Of a DNA stretch of 8,198 nt, positions 1 to 6,030 are shown one piece after another. Location of the stretch: the NCBI GenBank assembly GCA_002342985.1, contig DDRC01000136.1, positions 23,656-31,853 on the forward strand, given 5' to 3'. Below the pieces are notes generated by a model, which was given only the letters and a program-made list of their open reading frames with translations, did no database searches and was not told the DNA's origin. This DNA is from Flavobacteriales bacterium UBA2426 (GTDB taxonomy: Bacteria; Bacteroidota; Bacteroidia; Flavobacteriales_F; PHOS-HE28). The first letter of the stretch is position 1. Every line of letters starts with the position of its first letter. A program made the translations under genes and the position numbers.

Positions 1-1
1 G

Positions 2-3000
2 GCGGCACCCGCGCAGATTACCCTGTCGTGGGCGGCCATGGCCAGCACCACGTCCATCACCATCTACCGCAAGACCGCCGATGCCACCTCCTGGGGCTCG
101 GCCATCGCCACGCCGGCAGCCTCGAGCCTGAGCTACCAGGACAACACCGTGGCGGTCGGCACCCTTTACGAATACCGGGTGGTGCGCGTGGCCGGAGGGG
201 TGACGGGCAACGGCTATATCAGCTCGGGGATCGCGGTGCCGCCGGTGGACTACCGCGGCCGCATGATCCTGCTGGTGGACAATACCTTCTCCTCGCCCTT
301 GGCGAGTGAGCTGGCCACGCTGGAGAAGGACCTGCGCATGGATGGCTGGGCGGTGGTGCGCACGAACCTGGCCCGCACCGCTTCCGTGGCCACGGTGAAG
401 AGCACCATCCTCGGCCACTACAACGCGGATCCGCAGAACACGAAGGCCGTCTTCATCGTCGGGCACTTGGCGGTTCCCTACTCCGGCAACCAAGCGCCCG
501 ATGGCCACAGCGAGCACAGCGGCGCGTGGCCCTGTGATGGCTATTACGGCGAGCTCAACGGCACCTGGACGGACAACAGCGTGAACAACAGCGGACCGCA
601 GCGCGCTGAGAACCGCAACATCCCAGGCGACGGGAAATTCGACCAGAGCAATTTCCCCAGTCCGCTCGAGCTGCAGGTGGGCCGCGTGGATTTCCATGAC
701 ATGCCGGCCTTCAGCCAGAGCGAGACCGAGCTCCTGCGGGCCTACCTGAACAAGCTGCACGCCTACAAGGTGAAGCAATGGACCCCCCAGCAGCGTGCGC
801 TTGTGTACGACAACCTTCAGTGGGTGAGCAACCCGCTCGCGGCAAGCGCCTGGCGAAGCTTCCCGCCGCTGGTGGGCACCGCCCAGACCACGGCTGCCAA
901 CCATAATATGTATGAGTACCCGCAGCTGTTGCATAACCAGAGTTATCTCTGGACCTACTTCAGCGGGGGCGGCGTGCAGGCCACCACGGGCGGCGTGCTC
1001 ACCTACAATGGCGCGGCGCGGTGCGGCACTACCGAGTCCTGGGCCTCCTCCGTCACCACGGGCGGCGTCTTCAACCTCTCCTTCGGCAGCTACTTCGGTG
1101 ATTGGGACAACCGCAACAACTTCCTGCGCGCCCCCTTGGCGAGCGGGCAGGCGCTCACCAATGTGTGGGCGGCCATACCGGCCTGGTACTTCCACCACAT
1201 GGGCATGGGCGCCAACATCGGGTACAGCACCCTGATGACGATGAACAACAGCGCGCTCTATACCCCGCTCACCGACGGCTGGCAGGGGTCCATCGGCCGC
1301 GCCCACCTGGCGCTCATGGGCGACCCCTCGCTGCGGCAGCGCATGCTGCTGCCGCCCGCGAACCTCTCGGTCAGCAATGCCGGTGGCTTCGCCTCCTTCA
1401 GCTGGTCGCCCTCCACGGAAACCGTGGATGGCTACCACCTCTACAGCATCGACGCCTCCACGGGTGCCGTCACGCGCATCACCAACGCGCCGGTCACCGG
1501 CACCACGCACACCAGCGCCACGGTGCCGTTCGTCGCCGGTCGGGAGTACATGGTCCGTGCGGTGCGCCTCATCACTGAGCCTTCTGGCAGCTACTACAAC
1601 CTCTCCTTGGGCGTTTCGGCGATCGCCGCAGGGTCCACCGGTCCCGACTGCAACGGAGTGGTCGGCGGCCCATCGGTACCCGGCACGCCCTGCAACGATG
1701 GCAACGCCTGCACCACCAACGACACCTGGAACGCGAACTGCCAGTGCACGGGACTGCCCACCGGCCCCACGGCGAGCATCACGGCCGGGGGGGCCACCTC
1801 CTTCTGTACCGGCGGCACCGTCACGCTGAGCGCGAATACGGGTTCGGGCCTCACCTATCAATGGAGGCGGAACGGCACCAACCTCACCGGGGCCGCGTCC
1901 AGCACTTATACCGCCGCCACGGCCGGCACCTACACCGTTGTCGTGAGCAGCGGGGGCTGCGCCACGACGTCCGCGGGCGTCACCGTCACGGTGGCCACCC
2001 CGCCAGCGGCCACCATCAGCGCCGGCGGCCCCACCACGTTCTGCACCGGCGGCAGCGTGGTGCTCAGCGCCAACACCGGTACCGGCTTCACCTACCAGTG
2101 GCGCCGTGATGGCACCTGGATCACGGGTGCCAACTCCTCCACCTACACGGTGACGACCAGCGGCTTCTATTCGGTGATCGTGTACAGCAACGGCTGCAAC
2201 ACCTACTCCTCCATCCTCCAGGTCTCGGTGACCGGGCCGCCGGCCGCCACCATCACGGCCGGCGGAGCCACCAGCTTCTGCAGCGGCGGCAGTGTGGTGC
2301 TGAGCGCGAATGCAGGTACGGGGCTCACCTATCAGTGGCGTCGGAACGGCACGTCCATCAGCGGCGCCACTGCGGCCAGCTACACCGCGACCACGGCCGG
2401 CAGCTACACCGTGGTGGTCTCCAGCGGCGGCTGCTCCACCACTTCGGCTGCGACGACCGTCGCCATCGGCACCGCTCCCGCGGCATCCATCACCGCCGGA
2501 GGTCCTACCAGCTTCTGCACCGGCGGTAGCGTAGCGCTCAGCGCGAACACCGGCACCGGCCTCACCTATCAGTGGCGGCGCGATGGCGCGACCATCAGCG
2601 GTGCAACCGCCAGCACGTATACGGCCACCCAGAGCGGCACCTATTCCGTGGTGGTCACCAGCAGCGGATGCTCCAACGCCTCGTCGGGCATCGCGGTGAG
2701 CGCTTCGGGCGGGGTGAGCGCGACCATCACGGCGGCTGGCTCCACGAGCTTCTGCAGCGGCGGCAGCGTGGTGCTCAACGCCGGCACCGGCACGGGCTAC
2801 ACCTACCAGTGGCGGCGCAACGGAACGGCCATCAGCGGTGCCACCGCAGCCTCCTACACGGCCAACCTCGCGGGGAGCTACACGGTGGTGGTCACCAGCG
2901 GCAGCTGCAGCGCCACTTCGAATGCGACCACGGTGACGGTGAGCACCGCGCCAACGGCCACCATCACCAATGGCAGCAGCGCCTCCTTCTGCACCGGGTC

Positions 3001-4246
3001 GTCGGTGACGCTGAACGCCGCCACGGGCACGGGCTACACCTATCAATGGCGCAGGAACGGCGCCAACATCAGCGGCGCAACGGCCGCGACCTATGCCGCC
3101 ACCACTGCCGGCAACTATACCGTCACCGTAACCAACGGGGGCTGTGCCGCCACTTCAGGCACCACGGTGGTGTCCACCATCGCGGCACCTGTGATCACCT
3201 GCTCGTCGTCACCGGCCAGTGGTACGGTCTCGGTGAGCGTCACGAGCGGCACGGGCCCTTATACCTACGCCTGGAGCACGACACCGATGCAGACCACGGC
3301 CACGGCTACGGTGCAGTCATCGGGCACTTACACGGTCACCGTGCGCGGTGCCAACGGCTGCGAGTCCACCTGCTCCGTGAGCATGACCCTGGCTGGTGCC
3401 GGCTGCACCGAGCCACGGACGGTGACGCAAGGCGTATGGGGCTCGGCGGCCAATGCCACGAATCTCTCCGGCTACATGACGAGCAACTGGGCCGCGGCCT
3501 TCCCAGCGCCGAATTACCTCACCCTCGGCTGCGGGAGCCGGCTGCTCCGATTCACCACGGCCAATGCCGTCATCACCACGCTGCCCACCACCGGCACGGC
3601 CGCGCTGCTGCCCGTCGGCACCACCATCGATCCGGGAACGTCCATCTCCAATACGCTGCTCGGACACCTTGCTGCGCTGAAGATCACCGTGCGCATGGAC
3701 GAGATCGATCCGGCCTTCGGCCCTTCAGGCACCCAGCTCAAGAACATGGTGATCTCCGCCGGCACCTTCGGCGGCTGGACCGTGCAGCAGCTCATCAACC
3801 ATGCTGACCAGGCCATCGGCGGATGCGTGGCCCAGTACCCCTTGATCACCATCGCATCGGCGTTGGCGAACATCAACAACGGCTACAGCGTGGCCGGTCA
3901 GGGCAACGGCTACCTCACCTGCCCGGGCGGCACGGGCATGGCGTTCGAACCCACCGGCACGAATGCCGGGGTCGGCGGAGGCTTCGACCTCGGCATCACG
4001 CTGTTCCCCAATCCCTCCCGCGGCGAGACCACGGTGCTGATCCCGACCGTGGAGTGGGAGGAGGGATACACCGTCGACCTCTATGCCCTCAGCGGAGCGT
4101 GGATGGGCAGCATCGCGCAGGGCCGCACCGAGGCCGGTGTGCCCACGCGCATCGGATGGGATGCCGCGCGGTGGCCCGCCGGCGCCTATGTGTGCCGGGT
4201 GATCATCGGCGATGCGGTGCTGCACGCGCGCGTGATCATCGAATAG
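2..4246 (+). CDS. T9SS-secreted giant multidomain protein with C25-like domain and six Ig-like repeats (5' end missing)
   Basis: The frame is open from base 2, and the first in-window ATG at 38 lies inside an FN3-like strand pattern, so the real start and signal peptide are upstream. 1414 residues are visible. Order: FN3-like end (2-250); C25/gingipain-like domain (251-1342), recognised from VFIVGHLAVPYSG, an acidic GDGKFD segment, LQVGRVDF and a terminal GDPSLR; FN3 (1352-1636); Cys-rich linker containing GTPCNDGNACTTND (1640-1771); six Ig-like repeats (1772-3187); PKD/SprB-like domain (3188-3400); an unrecognised domain (3401-3925); C-terminal sorting domain (3980-4243) with LFPNPSRG and a final strand ending RVIIE. 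Established: such C-terminal domains direct export by the type IX secretion system to the cell surface or medium. The FGSYFGDWD segment sits where the C25 catalytic Cys is expected, and no GHG motif is seen, so proteolysis is doubtful. Adhesion or a structural surface role is inference. Confident as a coding region and secreted protein; specific function unknown. Confidence 0.93.
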   Translation, partial: AAPAQITLSWAAMASTTSITIYRKTADATSWGSAIATPAASSLSYQDNTVAVGTLYEYRVVRVAGGVTGNGYISSGIAVPPVDYRGRMILLVDNTFSSPLASELATLEKDLRMDGWAVVRTNLARTASVATVKSTILGHYNADPQNTKAVFIVGHLAVPYSGNQAPDGHSEHSGAWPCDGYYGELNGTWTDNSVNNSGPQRAENRNIPGDGKFDQSNFPSPLELQVGRVDFHDMPAFSQSETELLRAYLNKLHAYKVKQWTPQQRALVYDNLQWVSNPLAASAWRSFPPLVGTAQTTAANHNMYEYPQLLHNQSYLWTYFSGGGVQATTGGVLTYNGAARCGTTESWASSVTTGGVFNLSFGSYFGDWDNRNNFLRAPLASGQALTNVWAAIPAWYFHHMGMGANIGYSTLMTMNNSALYTPLTDGWQGSIGRAHLALMGDPSLRQRMLLPPANLSVSNAGGFASFSWSPSTETVDGYHLYSIDASTGAVTRITNAPVTGTTHTSATVPFVAGREYMVRAVRLITEPSGSYYNLSLGVSAIAAGSTGPDCNGVVGGPSVPGTPCNDGNACTTNDTWNANCQCTGLPTGPTASITAGGATSFCTGGTVTLSANTGSGLTYQWRRNGTNLTGAASSTYTAATAGTYTVVVSSGGCATTSAGVTVTVATPPAATISAGGPTTFCTGGSVVLSANTGTGFTYQWRRDGTWITGANSSTYTVTTSGFYSVIVYSNGCNTYSSILQVSVTGPPAATITAGGATSFCSGGSVVLSANAGTGLTYQWRRNGTSISGATAASYTATTAGSYTVVVSSGGCSTTSAATTVAIGTAPAASITAGGPTSFCTGGSVALSANTGTGLTYQWRRDGATISGATASTYTATQSGTYSVVVTSSGCSNASSGIAVSASGGVSATITAAGSTSFCSGGSVVLNAGTGTGYTYQWRRNGTAISGATAASYTANLAGSYTVVVTSGSCSATSNATTVTVSTAPTATITNGSSASFCTGSSVTLNAATGTGYTYQWRRNGANISGATAATYAATTAGNYTVTVTNGGCAATSGTTVVSTIAAPVITCSSSPASGTVSVSVTSGTGPYTYAWSTTPMQTTATATVQSSGTYTVTVRGANGCESTCSVSMTLAGAGCTEPRTVTQGVWGSAANATNLSGYMTSNWAAAFPAPNYLTLGCGSRLLRFTTANAVITTLPTTGTAALLPVGTTIDPGTSISNTLLGHLAALKITVRMDEIDPAFGPSGTQLKNMVISAGTFGGWTVQQLINHADQAIGGCVAQYPLITIASALANINNGYSVAGQGNGYLTCPGGTGMAFEPTGTNAGVGGGFDLGITLFPNPSRGETTVLIPTVEWEEGYTVDLYALSGAWMGSIAQGRTEAGVPTRIGWDAARWPAGAYVCRVIIGDAVLHARVIIE
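1772..3187 (+). repeat. Six tandem Ig-like domain repeats, 237-bp period
   Basis: Repeat units begin at 1772, 2009, 2246, 2483, 2720 and 2957, giving five exact 237-bp (79-residue) steps; the sixth unit is about 77 residues before the next domain. Each starts A(S/T)IT or ATIS and carries FC(T/S)G at residues 11-14, YQWRR at 29-33, a GxY turn near 52-54 and a second Cys near 63. The Cys/Trp/Tyr pattern fits an Ig-like beta sandwich with a possible intradomain disulfide, suited to an extracellular location. The units are also clearly similar at DNA level. The sixth is the most diverged at its start, with NGSSAS in place of the AGGATS-type sequence. Confidence 0.9.
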
Positions 4247-4263
4247 CCCTTCAGGCCATCCTT

Positions 4264-4299
4264 CGAACGGCGGCAGGCATCAAGCCCTGCCGCCGTTCG
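4264..4299 (+). terminator. Strong hairpin after the T9SS protein gene
   Basis: A perfect 14-bp inverted repeat (CGAACGGCGGCAGG at 4264-4277, its complement at 4286-4299) with an 8-nt loop lies 17 bp after the stop codon. It is not followed by a T-run, so it may act as an imperfect intrinsic terminator or as an mRNA 3'-end stabiliser. Its position between two same-strand genes fits separation of their transcripts. Confidence 0.7.
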
Positions 4300-4332
4300 T
4301 GTATCGGGGATACGCCCCTCCACGTGCGCAGA

Positions 4333-4340
4333 TAGCTTCG
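4333..4340 (+). promoter_or_regulatory. Probable -7 promoter element of the DUF2807 gene
   Basis: TAGCTTCG differs at one position from the Bacteroidota -7 consensus TAnnTTTG and ends 20 nt before the ATG at 4361. No clear -33 TTG is seen at the usual distance. The leader has no Shine-Dalgarno-like purine tract. The assignment rests on the matching arrangement before the genes starting at 5254 (minus) and 6031 (plus). Confidence 0.5.
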
Positions 4341-4360
4341 CTTCAACCGATCCATCCGCC

Positions 4361-5071
4361 ATGCGCACCTTCCTGATCGCCATCGCCGCCCTCATCGCCG
4401 TCTCAGCGACCACCATCCGCTACACCCATGTCAAGGGCACCGGAGAGGTCGTCCGCAGGAACCTCACGGTGCCGCCATTCCATGGCATCGCCCTGCGCGG
4501 ATCCATGGATGTGCGGCTCACCCCCGGGAAGACGACGAGCGTGACGGTGGAGGCGCAGGCGAACATCGCCGACCTCGTCACCACGGAGGTGAAGGACGGC
4601 ATCTGGATGATCGCCACGCGCAGCGACTACAGCACGCAGAAGCCCTTCGTCGTGCACATCCAGGCGCCTTCGATCGATATGGTGAGCATTGAGGGCAGCG
4701 GTGAGGTGACGGGTGAGGTGGCCTTCACCGCTGGTGCCGTGCGGCTGTCGGTCTCCGGAAGCGGAGACATGACTTTGCAACTGGACTGCGATGCTGTGGA
4801 GGCCGAGGTCTCCGGATCGGGCGACATCAGGCTGGCGGGCCGCTGCAGCACCCTGAAGTGCGGCATCGCCGGAAGCGGCGACATCGATGCTGCGCGGCTC
4901 GCTTGCCGCGATGCCGCGCTATCGGTCAGCGGCAGCGGATCGATCGGAGCGGATGCAAGCGGCCGCGTCGATGCCTCGATCTCCGGGAGCGGCGGCATCG
5001 CGCTCGCGCGCAAGCCTGCCTCGCTCAGCAAGCGCATCACCGGAAGCGGATCGCTGCGCGTGAGGCCTTGA
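4361..5071 (+). CDS. Exported head GIN domain (DUF2807) protein
   Basis: This 236-residue protein begins with a Sec-type signal peptide (MRTFLIAIAALIAVSA, hydrophobic residues 4-15, likely cleavage near residue 16-18). There is no lipobox Cys, so it is probably periplasmic or surface exposed rather than a lipoprotein. The N-terminal half has the family signature of a GTGEV turn, a VPPFHGIALRGSMDVRL segment and a following V-V-E strand. The C-terminal half carries seven GSG turns (residues near 112, 133, 152, 171, 191, 209 and 229) spaced 18-21 residues, as expected for rungs of a right-handed beta-helix. The family is annotated as putative autotransporter adhesin, but its biochemical role is not established. 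The ATG at 4361 is chosen because the signal peptide starts there and a -7-like element lies 20 nt upstream. It follows a hairpin and is convergent with the Lys-rich gene, so it is probably monocistronic. Confidence 0.92.
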   Translation: MRTFLIAIAALIAVSATTIRYTHVKGTGEVVRRNLTVPPFHGIALRGSMDVRLTPGKTTSVTVEAQANIADLVTTEVKDGIWMIATRSDYSTQKPFVVHIQAPSIDMVSIEGSGEVTGEVAFTAGAVRLSVSGSGDMTLQLDCDAVEAEVSGSGDIRLAGRCSTLKCGIAGSGDIDAARLACRDAALSVSGSGSIGADASGRVDASISGSGGIALARKPASLSKRITGSGSLRVRP

Positions 5072-5094
5072 GGACCGAGAGGCCTGGAAAAGCA

Positions 5095-5120
5095 AAGGGG
5101 CCCGGTGAACCGGACCCCTT
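5095..5120 (-). terminator. Intrinsic terminator of the Lys-rich small gene (minus strand)
   Basis: Arms 5095-5105 and 5110-5120 form an 11-position stem with a 4-nt loop. On the plus strand one internal position is a C/A mismatch, but in minus-strand RNA the same position is a U/G wobble, so the stem is fully paired only in that direction. In minus orientation the stem is followed by TTTGCTTTT. Both points indicate termination of the leftward transcript from 5254; weaker action on the plus-strand gene ending at 5071 is possible. Confidence 0.72.
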
Positions 5121-5125
5121 CGTGC

Positions 5126-5139
5126 GTCGGTGAACCGAC
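5126..5139. other. Short perfect hairpin beside the terminator
   Basis: GTCGG-TGAA-CCGAC forms a 5-bp stem with a TGAA loop immediately after the stop of the minus-strand Lys-rich gene. It shares the core CGGTGAACCG with the adjacent terminator at 5095-5120, so the two hairpins look like related copies. It may assist termination or protect the 3' end of the mRNA. Confidence 0.5.
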
Positions 5140-5140
5140 A

Positions 5141-5254
5141 CTACTTCTTCTTCGCAGCCTTCTTCGTGGCCTTCTTGACGGCCTTCTTCGCGGCCTTCTT
5201 GGTGGCCTTCTTGGCTACTTTCTTCGTCGCTTTCTTGGCAGCTTTCTTAGCCAT
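5141..5254 (-). CDS. 37-residue Lys/Ala-rich histone H1-like protein
   Basis: The product is MAKK followed by repeated four-residue units of two small residues (A, T or V) and KK, ending AAKKK. About half of its residues are Lys and almost all others are Ala, with no acidic residues. This resembles the basic tails of eukaryotic histone H1 and of bacterial H1-like proteins such as chlamydial Hc1/Hc2; short versions occur in Bacteroidota. Nucleoid binding or DNA compaction is inferred from composition. The open frame extends upstream to 5512, but the ATG at 5254 is chosen because a perfect TAnnTTTG element lies 19 nt before it and the upstream residues resemble no protein. It is flanked by its own promoter and terminator, consistent with an independent transcript. 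The Lys codons are mostly AAG, with AAA in the first three pairs. An antisense Leu-rich frame is only its mirror image. Confidence 0.85.
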   Translation of the reverse strand: MAKKAAKKATKKVAKKATKKAAKKAVKKATKKAAKKK

Positions 5255-5273
5255 GGTGAAATGGGTTTGATGC

Positions 5274-5281
5274 CAAACGTA
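5274..5281 (-). promoter_or_regulatory. Perfect TAnnTTTG -7 element of the Lys-rich gene
   Basis: On the minus strand this reads TACGTTTG, a full match to the Bacteroidota -7 consensus, and ends 19 nt before the ATG at 5254. No convincing -33 TTG is seen. The leader between element and ATG has no Shine-Dalgarno sequence and is relatively A-rich (CATCAAACCCATTTCACC), as is common before highly expressed Bacteroidota genes. Confidence 0.68.
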
Positions 5282-5354
5282 GCATCGTGGAGGCATGCGT
5301 ACGCTACATGTGATGATAATGTTGCTCACCATGGTATGTTGAAATCGTTGAAGC

Positions 5355-5465
5355 GATGATCCGATGATGCGCTCGTGATGATGATCGATGATGATGGTGA
5401 CGATGCCTTGCATCGATCGATTGCGATCATGAGTGCGCGCACCGATCATTCGCGAGAGCGCTGAT
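5355..5465. repeat. GAT-triplet-rich intergenic stretch
   Basis: This 111-bp segment between two minus-strand genes holds 16 GAT triplets, including two GATGATGAT runs (5377-5385 and 5387-5395), a 10-bp palindrome ATCGATCGAT (5412-5421) and a small hairpin (CGATGC-CTT-GCATCG, 5401-5415). It lacks credible coding in either direction: the frames crossing it give His/Ile strings on the minus strand. It is visibly less GC-rich than the surroundings. Role unknown; it could be a simple-sequence expansion, an extended 3' region of the barrel gene or a protein-binding region. Confidence 0.6.
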
Positions 5466-5468
5466 GCA

Positions 5469-5966
5469 TCAGCACCGCGCATCTCCTGAAGGCCTCGCCA
5501 GCCGCAAAGCACAAGCGATGCTCACCAGATGCGTGCTGATGCCATCGATGCGTCGCGATGAGAGGCTGACGTCGCCCGCATAGGTGAGCTTCGCCTTGAG
5601 GACACCGATGCCGATCTCCGGCCTGAGGACCATGCAGCCGATCGCTCTCTCCTGATAACGGATGGCGTGAAATCCCATCGCGATGCCCGCGGTGAAGTAC
5701 CCGCCGACCTTCCAGCCGACCAATAGGGTGATCCGCGCGCAGTTCGGCGCCAGCGTGATAGCCGATGCCGAAGGGTGATGCGCCACCCCATGGATGCTCC
5801 TGCCGATCCCGGTCTCCGCGAAGCCGAAGCGTCCTTGATGGTATGCGGTGAGCAGGGTGATCTCATCGTGGCGCCAGTCCTCCGCGTTCAGGCGAGCGGC
5901 ATCAGCGAACTGCCCAGCCTTGCCGCTGGCGGTGAGCCAACCCGCCGTTAAGAGGGCAGCACGCAT
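5469..5966 (-). CDS. Small exported protein, probable outer-membrane beta-barrel
   Basis: The 165-residue product starts with a Sec signal-like segment (MRAALLTAGWLTASGKA). The body has alternating polar/hydrophobic strands rich in Gly and aromatics, typical of small outer-membrane barrels: residues 79-102 (ITLLVGWKVGGYFTAGIAMG), 112-130 (MVLRPEIGIGVLKAKLTYA) and 143-157 (ISTHLVSIACALRLA). The RPEIGIG...KAKLTY segment followed by a final strand ending in ALRL resembles C-terminal parts of Bacteroidota porin-family-like proteins; this is pattern recognition only. The frame is open further upstream; an ATG at 6002 would add 12 residues with arginines before the hydrophobic stretch and is also possible, while starts beyond it would run into the formate dehydrogenase gene. 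It is divergent from that gene and has no visible -7 element of its own. No specific ligand or function can be assigned. Confidence 0.7.
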   Translation of the reverse strand: MRAALLTAGWLTASGKAGQFADAARLNAEDWRHDEITLLTAYHQGRFGFAETGIGRSIHGVAHHPSASAITLAPNCARITLLVGWKVGGYFTAGIAMGFHAIRYQERAIGCMVLRPEIGIGVLKAKLTYAGDVSLSSRRIDGISTHLVSIACALRLARPSGDARC

Positions 5967-5978
5967 CGGCCGCCGAGC

Positions 5979-6012
5979 TTGGGGGAGGCCATCTCGGGCC
6001 ATCCTATCTTCG
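5979..6012 (+). promoter_or_regulatory. Probable promoter of the formate dehydrogenase gene
   Basis: TATCTTCG (6005-6012) is one base from the TAnnTTTG -7 consensus and ends 18 nt before the ATG at 6031. A TTG at 5979-5981 lies 23 bp upstream of it, at the long end of the reported spacing for the -33 element. No Shine-Dalgarno sequence is present. The element lies in the short divergent region shared with the barrel-protein gene and would overlap that gene's coding sequence if the barrel gene started at 6002. Confidence 0.55.
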
Positions 6013-6030
6013 TGCGTCAAGCCTCCCGCC

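Noticed and set aside
38..40. ATG at 38 as the true start of the large secreted protein
   Set aside because: The frame is open to the window edge, and the residues before it (AAPAQITLSWAA) complete an FN3-type strand; there is no signal peptide after it.
2572..3807. 411-residue plus-strand open frame in another phase
   Set aside because: Arg/His/Gln-rich shadow of the Ig-like repeat gene, with no recognisable domain.
5105..5359. Plus-strand Leu-rich frame (LLRGLLDGLL type) that could suggest a membrane peptide
   Set aside because: It is the exact antisense of the Lys/Ala repeat gene; Leu arises from complemented AAG codons. The promoter and terminator both support the minus strand.
5355..5465. 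CRISPR-like or other spacer-bearing repeat array
   Set aside because: The repeats are triplets without fixed-length spacers or a conserved repeat unit of 20 bp or more.
5255..5512. N-terminal extension of the Lys-rich protein to an ATG at 5512
   Set aside because: The extension runs through the promoter-like element and the GAT-rich stretch, giving His/Ile strings and no protein-like pattern.
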